A stretch of DNA of 64,000 bases from Botryotinia globosa (taxonomy: Eukaryota > Ascomycota > Leotiomycetes > Helotiales > Sclerotiniaceae). How positions within the stretch are numbered: position 1 is the stretch's first letter; every line of letters begins with the position of its first letter. The notes under the pieces were generated by a model, which was not told where the DNA came from, ran no database searches, and saw only the letters and a program-made list of their open reading frames with translations. Below, one piece after another: positions 12,508 to 23,686 of the stretch. The stretch is from NCBI GenBank assembly GCA_014898425.1, contig RCSZ01000016.1, positions 868,001 to 932,000 of the forward strand, given 5' to 3'. Position numbers and translations under genes: made by a program.

Positions 12508-13522
12508 AGAGATGAACTTTGCTTTGTATCATATTTCCTTATCCTGGGTTGGGCGCATTGAAAAATAGTGCTAGTCCAATGTTATGTATAGAAGACAAAA
12601 TGTACTCGTAAATATGGCCCTGCGTTAGGTTCAATTGACTTCAGGTATTGATGTGACAGGTATGAGATCCATTTGACCTTCATTTCCTTTATTTCATAGC
12701 CCTTAATATAGACTTTTCAAGGTAAAGCTGAGAGATTCTTTCAACATTGTGGTTTACTTAGAGTAATAATTCACTCTATTACAATACACCACATACCTAC
12801 CTACCTGCCTACCTACCTAGGCAGTTATTACTAATTAATGTTAGGAAGAATAAAGCACCTGCTCTTTCCCATCATACAGCTTGAAGCGCTGTTCCCTTCG
12901 CTGTTTCCCTTCACTTTTCCATCCCACGTTGTTCAACCTTTGGACAAGAGAGCTCCCTCACATCACCTTCAAAGGTCGAGATGAGACTTTTTAGTAACCG
13001 ATGAGAACCCGAAGAAACATTGCCCACCACCTATCTTGATTATGGGTCGATAACAGTGAATATTACCTTTTGGATTATCTCTGTTTATGTATCTATTCAT
13101 TGATGAGGCATCTGGTTGGTCAATGCCAGTGATGTTGACGATAGCCGAATAGGGAGAGCCCGAGAAACCATCATAACACAGATTGAATATCTAGTTTCTC
13201 CCATCTTCTTTTGCACACCTATACAACCAAGTTTCTTAAGGCAAAATTGCACTTCAAATTCCCTTCCACTTCTTTCATTGAGTCGGCTTTGTATCCAAAT
13301 TTTAATATTAATTGCTTAATGGTAGGCAGGAATCGTACGATTTTGTGCTACCATTTTTTTACTTAACTTTTTTCATCCACTTTCCAGCGTTTTTACAGGA
13401 TTTCCATTCATTTACTTTATGTCCGAGCAGTAACAAGACGACAACATACAATCCATATACAAGAATCCTAGGACAGTCCTCGGGTGGTGAACTAATAACA
13501 ATCCCCTAATTCGGTTGCCAAA
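12508..13522. other. Intergenic region with long leader
   Basis: About 1 kb without a supported gene. It carries an ACCT-type short repeat near 12797-12822 and long pyrimidine-rich stretches at 13180-13500 just upstream of the next start codon, as is common in fungal promoters and leaders. Small open frames here lack any recognisable feature. Confidence 0.45.
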
Positions 13523-16500
13523 ATGCTTACCATGTAAGTCATTTCTCCTTCATTCGATTTAAGCAATTCGATTGAGTTTCTTTCTCAACGTTCTAGTTTC
13601 TAATCAATGTCATCAGGTTGCGAGCTGGCTCTCGGAGCGATGACGGCTCTGATACTACCGAGGAGATTGTAAGAGACGGATATCCATATTATTTTAAGAA
13701 GAATAATGGCCGCATGGTGATGGCGAGAAAGATTCCTACAAATCGTGCAAAGAAAAATTTCAGTTTGCTAGGTCAAACTTTCGGAATTCACGAACCAAAG
13801 AGAAAAAATTCTATAGAAGCCTTGAGGAAGAAGAAGAAACTGGCGCGTTTTCCTATTCCACGACCTCCTTATTATTCGACAGCGCACCCACCACAACACT
13901 TTCCCGCTTTTGCACCACCACCAATTCCTTATGCGCCAGCCATCCCTCAACAGCCTTTTCCGAATCCAAATTTCTTTCCTCAAACAAACCCTGGATTTCC
14001 TCCTTTCTACCCTGTTCCTGGATTTTCTGCTGCACCTGCACCTGTACCGGTGCCAGCAGCAGCAGCAGCAGCAGCACAGCAACCCATGCGATGGGCGTTT
14101 CCACCAAAAGTATCAAAGCCACCAAATTTTGAAGAACTCCGAAAAGTTGAATCTGACTTTCTTAAGAGAACGAAGTCAAAGTCAAAAAGAGAAGGAAATA
14201 ATGATGACCACACAGAGATAAAGACAACTACAACGACCGTCATCACCAAGCATGTCTGCGTCAGCTGCCAAAGAGATCGCTCTTCCAAATATCATCTTGA
14301 CAATCCAATCAAGGCTGGTGAGACTCCTACTCCTGGGTTCTGTCGCAGGTGTCGCAGAAACGCTACCTCTACTAGTGGTTCAAGTAGCGATGACAGCGAT
14401 GACAGTCGTTCAAAGATTCATGGATATAGAGGAAGAGGAAGAGGAAGAGAAAGAAAAAAGGAGAAAAGCTCAAAGGTGAATTTGATTCCTCATTGATTTT
14501 TGAGGTTCCCTCACTAATATATTTCAGAAGAACTACAGACGCAAACCCATGTCTCGAGTTCGCTCTATTGAAAATCTGAGCCGAGATGATGAGAGAAGAG
14601 ACGATACCCACTCTAACGACCATCGGCATGAAATTATCGTTGAGGAGGAAGTTACACGCGAACGCAAAACCGCACCCAAGGACCCAGCTAGACGAAGTGA
14701 GAACAGCTCAAGACAGTCAGCATCCAGAAGCTACACTCGTACTCATGAAAGCGATCCAATTGAGGACTATGCCACTGCCCAAGAAGAGCCAAAAGTAAGA
14801 ATTAATATCACAAATCGATCCTTATCGGCCAGTCCACCATCAATCGGTGATGACCTCCGAGAAAAGTCAGTCCGCTTTGACCAGCAGACTAGGAAAGCAA
14901 ACCCTACTTCTCAAGCCGCCTCTCGACAAGATCTTCATAAATCATACAGATACATTGAGCCACTTCACTCTGCTACTCCATTCAAATATCTGCCAAGATC
15001 TGTTCGCTTCTCAAAAGAGTCTCTTCCAAGCTTACGTATGAAAGATCATGCTCAGCGGAGACGTTCTGAGCGTGCACATCCCGAGCGTGCTTATGATCAT
15101 GATATTCATGAGCAAGTACATGAAAATGTTCCTCGTCGTCGCTCCGATGAAGATATTATCGTGGTTGAAACAGAACACGAACACCCTGAATCACGAAATG
15201 AGCCAAGGCACTTGCCTCGCCATCGCCCGCGCTCCTCTGACGAAGACTTCATCGTTGTCGAGACCGAACATGAATTACCCAGAGCTCGAACTGAGTCTAG
15301 ACATAATCTAAGAAGACCACAAGAAAGACGTCACAGTCCTCCACGTGCCCCCATCAGGACTCGCGAAACGTATATCACTTCTGAAGTTGATCAACATGGC
15401 AATGAGACGCAGTATAAATGGACTACTACAAGCCGAACAAGTTCAAGCTTAAGCTCTCTGAGAAGTTTCGTGCCAAGTATTCGGCGTACTTCTTCAGATC
15501 TTTATCATACTTCAACTGTTCGTCGTTCTTCGGATTCTAGCGAAGAGTTTAATAGAGCTTGTAAGTACCTGGTTATCTCTCTTGTGACATCTCCAATAAT
15601 ATTGACTAATTTTATCTAGATGAAATGGCTCATCAGAACTTGCCAAACCCAGGACCTCGTCGTCGTCAGCGTAGCCCATTCAAAAGTTATGGAAGCTTTA
15701 TGGATGGCACCAGGACACCTCCTCGAGCACCAGACCCACCAACTATGAACGGTAGTTGGGACCCTAGATATGTGCCCAGAAATAGAGATCGTTCAACTTC
15801 TCAGAGCAATCCACCTAAAGTTCCTCAACATCAGGGCACTCCTCGAAAAAATCAGACATGGATGAATGCATCGACAATCGATCAGCTTGATCAACGCTTG
15901 GAACAGAATCTAAAATCACGTGTCCATTCTCGATCATCTGGTTCTCAATCTTCCGGCTCAATGGTCACCCAATCCGATTCTTTCACAACAACATCAACAT
16001 CAGCAGGCTTGTATGAACTCAGTGCTTCGGATTCTACACGCCTTTCCATGGTCCCTCTACCAGTTTCTATTCGTGACACCACAGAAAGTGGGAATGAAGT
16101 TGAATCAACTCTCGCCGCACCGAGTATAAAGGCAATTCTTAAAAAGAAGCCAGTTGTTGAACCTAGCCGTCGTCGTTATGAACGTGCTGAAATTACAAAG
16201 TCCAAAGTTGACGCCAATAGCCATGCTATCCGTTCCACGTCCCAGAAATACAGGGATCAAATTGGAAGCTATACAGCCTATGTTGAGTACGGTAACGCAG
16301 CAGTAGCTCCCAACGAAACAGATCATCTTAACGCTGGTAATCTCACTCGAGACGTTGCAGGCAGAGATGATAATGCTACCATCTTTGACGACGCTACTGA
16401 TCTCACTCTCCGAACAGCTCGTTCTAAGGCTGCTGTTCTTGATCGTGTCAAGCTTCGACGCCGGGTATCTTTTCAAGAGAACCCTGAGTATTCGGCTACT

Positions 16501-16965
16501 CCTAAACCATCTAGAGAAAATTCTTGGGCCGAGAATACCAACTATGATGCGGAGCAATCATATGGTGGCAATACCTATACTAACGATCAATCTTGGGATG
16601 CCAATGCAGATCAATCCTATAGTGCTACTAGTAACGGGTATCAATCATGGGGAGCTGAAGCCGCCGAAGATAACTCTCGGGGTACCAATACCAAGACTAC
16701 CGGCAACAATTTCTGGTCGAGCCCAACAGATACCGAAACCGTCCTTCCAGACATAGGCGGCTATAGTGGTGGCGCAGGTGCCAAATGTAATCCCTTGGAT
16801 TTCAGCGGAGACGGTTATGCCTCTACTCCTACACCCAAGTCTAAATCCGGTACGGGAGAGAATGGTAATACTAACGGTGATGACAGTAATAAAAATAAGA
16901 AGCAAGCTGATGATGATAATGATGGCTGGGGTCCCATTCCTACCTTTTCTTCTCTCAAACTTTGA
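13523..16965 (+). CDS. Large disordered Arg/Ser/Glu-rich protein of unknown function
   Basis: Not recognised. Exons 13523-13533 (11 bases), 13617-14475, 14528-15560 and 15620-16965 join in phase to about 1082 residues. The ATG lies in the 11-base exon; gtaagt follows directly and the frame continues after catcag. Residues ~80-160 are Pro/Phe-rich with a poly-Ala run encoded by a CAG-type repeat near 14056. Around residue 220-250 the pairs CVSC and CRRC are spaced like a zinc-binding knuckle. Around 490-530 an acidic motif is duplicated, DEDIIVVETEHEHP and DEDFIVVETEHELP, each preceded by Arg/Ser. The tail has Asn/Tyr/Ser/Trp repeats (QSW, QSY) and ends in GWGPIPTFSSLKL. The composition suggests a scaffold or nucleic-acid-associated protein, but that is only inference. 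Confidence 0.8.
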
Positions 16966-18311
16966 GCTCTTCTCGGCATTTCTTCATCCGCTTACTTCCA
17001 ATGTTACTTTAGCAATGGACCAAGCACTTTTCATTCCAGGATACTACAGCACAAAAAATTGGTTCGGCGAACTGGGAATCGGTCAACGGCGCATGACTAT
17101 CACTCATACTATGCTACTTACGCATAGACATGTTTACAAAAGATATACAAACAAAAGATGTTTTGGATGTGTAATTGTTCACTTTCAATCAATCACTCAC
17201 ATTCTTTTGATTTATTCTCGAGTTTTCTTTCAATATTCCTTTTTGCTTTAATTTTTTCCTTAATTTTTGGGGGTTTAGCTTTCATTGGCTTAGGTTCTAA
17301 TTTGAATGGAGATAGGAAGGCTGGCTTTGAAGGAGTTACATTTGTGGTCGAATTTGATTTGCATTCGTCGTCTTTTTCTTCTCACACGCGAAATTGACGG
17401 AGTTGGTTCTTCTATTTCTTTCCTTGATTTCGTTTTCTCTCTCTCTCTCTCTCTCAAATTGAACGGATAAATACAACCAAAACATGGGAACACAGTACCA
17501 GTACCAACACTACAGACTACAGATTACAAGAACCCGTCGTTCATCACATAGAGATCTTGATCGGGGATGCGATGGGGTGCGTGGGGAATATTTTATGAGA
17601 TTATTTACTTCGTTACTTGACTTACTCTCTGGGACACTTCAGGGGTTGGGCAACACTTATGGGATACACTTATGGGATAAATACTATGGATATGGATACA
17701 AAGACTTGGGGATTCATACAATGCATGCATGCAGTACTGCTGCAGATGGCTGTTATGACTTAGGTTATTTTAAGAATTGCTATGATTTGCTTAGCAAGAA
17801 AGTTTGTGGTATGAGATGAAATAGAAAAATAGAAAAATAGAAAAATACGAATAAAAAAATTCAAATGATGTGTTTTCTGTATCGATTTTTGCATCATATC
17901 GTGTGAGTGAGCTATATCTGTAGGTAGTGTGAGAAGCCTTGAGCAATACTAGAGAGAACACAGCGTTAAAACACCAATGCTTTTCATAATGATTCCGGAG
18001 TTTGTTGATATGTAAGTTTGCTACTATACATCCAAATCATCTCCGCACAATTCAATCCAAACAATCCGATCTGGCACATATGTCACAATAAAGTCTAGAA
18101 ATTGCCAGCATGAACATACTTCTTACATTCCCTTCCACAAAAAAGGCAAATGGTCTCTTCTTTAGATCTAGATTTATATACCACCATAAATCTCCTTCCC
18201 TTCGATGCTTCAAAACCTACACAGAATATCTTCAGAACATCCACAGATAGAGATTAAATTTACAATTGAATTCCAACAAGTATAGATACTTGGAAATTGT
18301 CAATATTGGTG
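16966..18311. other. Convergent intergenic region
   Basis: About 1.35 kb between two converging genes. It contains a CT run at 17437-17456 and a short ATAGAAAA repeat at about 17820-17848. An open frame at 17484-17819 has no coding character that I recognise. Confidence 0.4.
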
Positions 18312-19806
18312 TTAGCAGCCAGCAAATACATCCATATCCATTCCCAGCCAGCCAAACCACTTATCCTCCGTGTCTATCATATCTTCTGATATATTGAATA
18401 GTTCTGACAAGATATCGCGAGTGGCTCTGGTATCTTCTGGTTCTGATGGGTACTCGATAGTGGTATTGAGTGAGGGTATCGTTACATTGATGAAATCTTC
18501 AATGTCCTCATCAATATCGGGATCGATTCCTAGCCACCCAAATCATTCATTCTCCATTTTTGTGATTTCTTCGACTTCTTCTGACAGGCAAAAAAGCGGT
18601 GACAGAACTTTGGGAATGGATCTAGGCCAGATATCTTTTGATGGATGCTCAACCATCGCGCTAGATCTTAGTGGAGTCTCCTGTAATGCTTCTCCAATCT
18701 TTGTGCCGTGCCGCCTCGCATCGTCTGACATATCTCCAAAGTTTTGAGGTATTGAAAACGATTTTACAACGTCCTCTTTGTTTCTATATTCAACAACAGT
18801 ATCGATTTCCATGTCCAAGTTCTCCGGTAGAAATCTAGCATCTTTCAGCGCTGGAAAGAGTTCCCCGTCTCCTGTCCCTCCCGTAGCGCGATGTCCTTGC
18901 TCACGCTCAAGTTGTGACCCTTCTTGACTTCCATTACTGATTACAGAAGAAGTGTTCTGCCACGGCTTCTGATGGGTAGATTGTGCGTGTAATGATGAAT
19001 CTTGACCTGGGAGTGCAGCTCGTTCTTTCGCCATCTCCAAATTGATCTTCTCCGAGATATCGCAAATCTTGGCAGGTACACCCCTCGACTCAGTATTCTT
19101 TATCGATGATCTAATCCGTTCCAGTACCAAAATCTCTTGCTCCCGTTCTTCTATTCTCTTTCCCACCAACTCAACGTTATCTAGTGCTGACAATCTTTGT
19201 CTTCGTTCCTTCTCCCTCTGTCTTGTACGCGAGAGCTTTTCTGAAACGAGATTCTCTTCATGTATGTCCACATTCGTGTCCCAGTAGACATCGCTATATA
19301 TATCCACGTACGCGTCCCCATACATACCACTATGGATAGCCTGCTCTCTTTCTTCTTCTGTCCTATCACTCATCTCAGAATCCATAGAGCCCTGCCGAGG
19401 AGTATTATGCATTGAGTCCTGGGGCAGCGGCGAGGATGTGGACGATACAGGAGGTACTTTCGTTTGGGCCTTTCGTGTACATGCTGCTCCTTCCACGCTG
19501 TCCATAAAATGCACCCGTGTTTTCTCCCTGTTAATGGTCTCCTCCCATATTTCTGTTTTGGCAAGACGATCTGCTTTATCCTTTGCTTCAGATGTAGTGA
19601 GACTGAACGACTTAAAAAGTGGTATATGCGGCGGTGATCCTATCAACTGTCCCTCCTCCAATCCTTCATTTTCCATGTCATTGTCTTTCAATCCCCTGTG
19701 AACACTCGTATCCTAAGCAATATGTATCAAGCAACAACAAATTTGCATATTTTAAGTTGGCAACACTTACAATGATATAATGGACATCCTCCATTCCGGT
19801 ACCCAT
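18312..19806 (-). CDS. Unknown acidic coiled-coil protein with an in-frame TGA
   Basis: Not recognised. Exon 1 is 19806-19771 (12 codons), then a 58-base intron with gtaagt and ttgcttag, then one exon. Translation stops at a TGA at 18543-18545 after about 401 residues. The same frame stays open for 76 more codons to a TAA at 18312-18314. That extension is acidic, with the segments FGWLGIDPDIDEDIEDF and WFGWLGMDMDVF. In the second copy the residue before FGWLG is Trp (TGG); in the first copy that codon is TGA. This suggests the stop replaced a Trp codon and that the original protein had about 478 residues. The middle has a charged coiled coil (KLSRTRQREKERRQRL) and a Tyr/Asp repeat (YVDIYSDVYWDTNVDI). 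It may be a truncated allele; start and intron are well supported. Confidence 0.65.
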
Positions 19807-21195
19807 ATTCTCAAATATCAATATTGGGTACAGAATTTGGGTGAGGAGTAAACAAATAGAACGCGATTTGGTATTTTGCGTGGGTTTCGATTAATGTATG
19901 AAAATGAATGACGGTGAAAGGAAAATAAGGGAGGTAGGCGCTTCCTTCCCTCTCTCCTTCCTTCTGTATTTGAGCACAAACAACTTCTACGCAATACAAT
20001 ACCACAATGGAGCAGTTCCTCAAGTGTTATGAAGTATTTCTTGTCCTGACTTAGGAATCAAAGTTCAAATATTGAGTGATCTCTCGAGATTCAAGAATTC
20101 CTCATAAACCATAAAGCCATGGGCAATGTAAGTCGACATTTGATCGTTTGCTCGTATATGCCATACTTGACCTCACCTGACATGATATACCACTGAAAGT
20201 GCCAATTGTGATGTTGACGCGAAAAAGAAACTTCATCTTCGGCGGATTCATTTTCTTTCCTAGGTGATATTCAGTAAGAGCGAACGCTTCTTGAATACCT
20301 CGAATCAAGCTTTCTCTTCGATACACCCTTTTCTCTTCCCACTCACCATATCCGAATGTGGAAATTTCAACGAACAAATATAGCAGCAGCCACTTGAACA
20401 ACAAATAACGTCGACCCCGGAACACTTCTGTGATCACGTGAGTTGGCATAATTGCTCAAGCTCCAAGACCTCGTATTCGCCACCGATGCAGAACTGGACA
20501 TTCTTCCGAAACATTGATGGACATTCGCAGATATGGTAAATGCAAGACACAGTGCGGAGGATGTGTTACAGTAGTGTGTATGACTGCGAGAAGGACCCCT
20601 CAAAGATCTGTGTTGAATTCCTTGATGATGCAATTATTGCGGAGTTTGATGGATCTATGTTTGAGAAAGAAAAGACTCCGCAAAAAGCAGCTTCTTATAT
20701 TGATAGAGTCTGGTCGGCCGGTGATTTTCAAGCATGGTGTTGTCAAATTTCTTGGAGCACCTACAACGAAAGCAAATTCAATAATCAAGCCTTTTTGTGA
20801 TACGCCGGGACTACCGCTATGGCTTTAGTAATTGCTACTCCGTATAGAGTAGACAGGAACGAAAGAAACCTTGATGATGAATCATGATAGGTAGCTAAAA
20901 ATTAATTACCGCATGGAACCTTTTGGAAAGCGCTCAAACTTTATATCACATCTTGATTCAATCTCGAGCCGCGAGGTTAAGAATTAGAATTAATTAGAAT
21001 TAATTAGAATTAGTTGAAACTTCTATATATAATACAGTACTATTTTAGACTTTGAACCGTCTTTGATTCCGAGTATCGAATCTATCAACGGAGTATAATA
21101 AGAGGGACACCCCTTTTCGATCTAGGCGACTTGTTAATGAATGGAGATGGGTCGAGACTTGAGAATTGAGATGAAAGTGTTGATGTTATTTTTAG

Positions 21196-21572
21196 ATATG
21201 AATATGAATATAGATATAGATATAGATATAGATATAGATATAGATATAGATATAGATATAGATATAAATATAGATATAAATATAAATATAAATATAAATA
21301 TAGATATAGATATAGATATAGATATAGATATAGATATAAATATAGATATAAATATAGATATAAATATAGATATAAATATAGATATAGATATAGATATAGA
21401 TATAGATATAGATATAAATATAGATATAGATATAAATATAAATATAGATATAAATATAAATATAAATATAGATATAGATATAGATATAGATATAGATAGA
21501 TATAAATATAGATATAAATATAGATATAGATATAGATATAGATATAGATATAAATAATATAAATAATATAAA
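21196..21572. repeat. GATATA/AATATA hexanucleotide array
   Basis: About 370 bases of tandem six-base units in which GATATA and AATATA alternate irregularly. Because the period is a multiple of three, the array is open in several frames on both strands and yields artificial Tyr-Leu or Ile-Asp proteins that should not be annotated. Confidence 0.97.
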
Positions 21573-21851
21573 TTACATAAATTACATATATACTCCTTTT
21601 TCGAACCTGGGTTTCCTTAACTACAACAAATTTCCTTGGGAATGTGGAGGAATGCAATGTATCAGAAAAGAAGCGTCTCATTGGACTGGATAGTTGGTCG
21701 TTGTGACAATCTTCTTGAATGTCTCCTCATGTATAGTGGAGTGGATTACTGTGAATGGAATATGTAGGTATGGACTTGGATTGGAGTCTTGGTAGGTAAA
21801 GGTAAGCTCTTTCCTTTCTTGTGTAGAGTGAAGAGTGAAGAGTGAAGTTTG

Positions 21852-21923
21852 AAGTGAAGGGTGATGATTAAGTGAAGGGTGATGATTAAGTGAAGGGTGA
21901 TGATTAAGTCAAGGGTGATGATT
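21852..21923. repeat. 18-base tandem repeat, four copies
   Basis: The unit AAGTGAAGGGTGATGATT occurs three times exactly and a fourth time with one change (AAGTCAAGG...). A partial fifth copy follows. Non-coding. Confidence 0.9.
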
Positions 21924-22861
21924 ACAAGTCAAGGGTAAAAGTAGGTGAAGATAACAATCATAACAAGTAAAGTGAAGAATAGAAAAGAAGACACGGAATA
22001 TCATTTGATGATATGATTGGTTCAATTGGATCCATAACCCCCTGAGCCAATTTTTCCCCGTATTTTTTCAATTTCACTAACCACCTGGAACCATGTAGAA
22101 GGAACTCAATTAAAGTAGGCTAAACCCATATGAGTATGATATTGAAGGGGATAAGGGCTTAGCGTGGAAAACTAGAGTGAAATAAAATGAGCATAAGCAT
22201 CATTATCCTTGTTTACCTATCGATTCCCCTGTTGATCATCAAATAAACACAACCCTGCCCCGCCTGTCTGCCTACTGTAGTAGCCGTTAGCAGTACCATA
22301 CCATCCATACCATCCATATCATCCATACCATCCATACCATCCATATCATAATATAATAATAATAATATAATATAATAATAACAACAACAACAACAATAAT
22401 AATAATAATAATAAATTGCTTACCCAGAATTTCCATGACAATAAAAAGAGCAATCAACCCATCTTCCAACCAGTTTTCGTTCCTTCTCAATTCCTTCATC
22501 TTCATCTCTACTTGAAACAAAAAGTCTATCGTTTCCTCTCATTATATATATATTCCTTCTTGGATATTCACTGTCGTTCATCAACAACACAACAACAACA
22601 CAACAGCAACACAACACAACAACTTCATCAAATTATCATATAATCTTATATTTCGGAAATTCCGTAAGTTCATTCACTCGCAAAGTAAGTAATACATATC
22701 TATCCCCATCACTCACTCTTCCATCTACACTTTCGAATTCGACCGTGTTACATAGGTATATACCTGGTCGATCCTCACAACCAACAAACTGACCGCTTTC
22801 TTCTCTCCGTATAGTCTTTTACAGTCAATCAATCGTCTTCAAGAATACCCCAATAATCAAG

Positions 22862-23686
22862 ATGCAATTCAGCACTCTCTTCCTCGCCGCTGCTGCAGCA
22901 ACTCTTGCCAGCGCTGTCAAATTGACCAACTCCAACTTCGCTGTCACCGCCGGATCCCCTTTCACCATCACTTGGTCAGATGCCGAGGGACCTGTCACTC
23001 TGGTCCTCAAGAGTGGCCCATCCAATGCCCTCAACACTGTCTCCACCATCGGAAGTGGATTGACCGGAACGTCTTACTCCTGGACTCCATCATCCAGTCT
23101 TGACACCGATCTTTATGCCATTGAGATCCAAGATTCCACCAGCATACCAAACTACAGTCAACAATTCCAAGTTTCAGGTGCTACTGCCGTTGCTTCAACT
23201 GTTACTGCTTCTTCCACAAGTGCTTCTTCTGCTTCAGGATCTTCCACCTCTGGCACTTCCACTGGCACTTCCACTGGCACTTCCACTGGATCTTCGACTG
23301 ATTCTTCGACTGGCTCTTCGACTGGTTCCTCGACTGGTTCCTCGACTGGTTCCTCCACCAGCTCTTCAACTGCCTCTTCTACTGGCTCTTCTGCTTCAAA
23401 CGGTACCTCAACTTCTGCTTCTTCTTCTCCTACTGCTAGCGGCAACAGCAGCACCACTCTCAGCGGTTCCAGCTCTGCCTCAAGAACCAGTATGTTTCCC
23501 TATGAATTGACTTGAGCATTGAATTGTAACTAACAAACCATAGGTGCATCATCCAGAACTGCCTCATCCAGCTCCACTGGTGGCACTGCATCAGCAACTT
23601 CTGCCCCAACCTCAGCAGCTGCTGAGTTTGCTTCCCCACTCGCATTCATCTTCCTTGCATTTGCAGCCATCGTCACCCTTAACTAA
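22862..23686 (+). CDS. Ser/Thr-rich GPI-anchored surface protein, Kre9/Knh1-like N-terminal domain
   Basis: Exons 22862-23489 and 23544-23686 give 256 residues. The signal peptide is MQFSTLFLAAAAATLASA. Residues ~19-100 form a small beta-sandwich-type domain with the pattern typical of fungal Ser-Thr-rich GPI-anchored membrane proteins: ITWSDAEGPVTLVLKSG, SYSWTPSS, YAIEIQD. A long Ser/Thr stretch follows, built from a 12-base repeat encoding GTST, GSST and SSST units, and would be heavily O-mannosylated. The second exon ends in a hydrophobic tail, FASPLAFIFLAFAAIVTLN, preceded by small residues, as expected for a GPI attachment signal. The protein is predicted at the cell wall or plasma membrane; the precise role is unknown. 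The number of repeats probably varies between strains. Confidence 0.9.

Larger units (their letters stand above)
19807..22861. other. Repeat-rich, gene-poor region
   Basis: About 3 kb without a convincing gene. Near 20540-20800 an 86-codon frame has ordinary amino-acid composition, and the same frame can be read just upstream past a TAA, so it may be a gene relic; I recognise nothing in it. GAATTA-type short repeats lie near 20983-21016. The large hexanucleotide array and the 18-base repeat in this interval are listed separately. An AAT/AAC run with CCATAC repeats occupies about 22285-22415. The final 400 bases are pyrimidine-rich promoter for the GPI-protein gene. Confidence 0.4.

Noticed and set aside
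17484..17819. 111-codon plus-strand frame downstream of the disordered protein gene
   Set aside because: No domain or splice support; probably 3' flank.
21085..21681. Long open frames through the GATATA array on both strands
   Set aside because: They are pure six-base repeat translations (YLYL, IDID) and open only because the period is a multiple of three.
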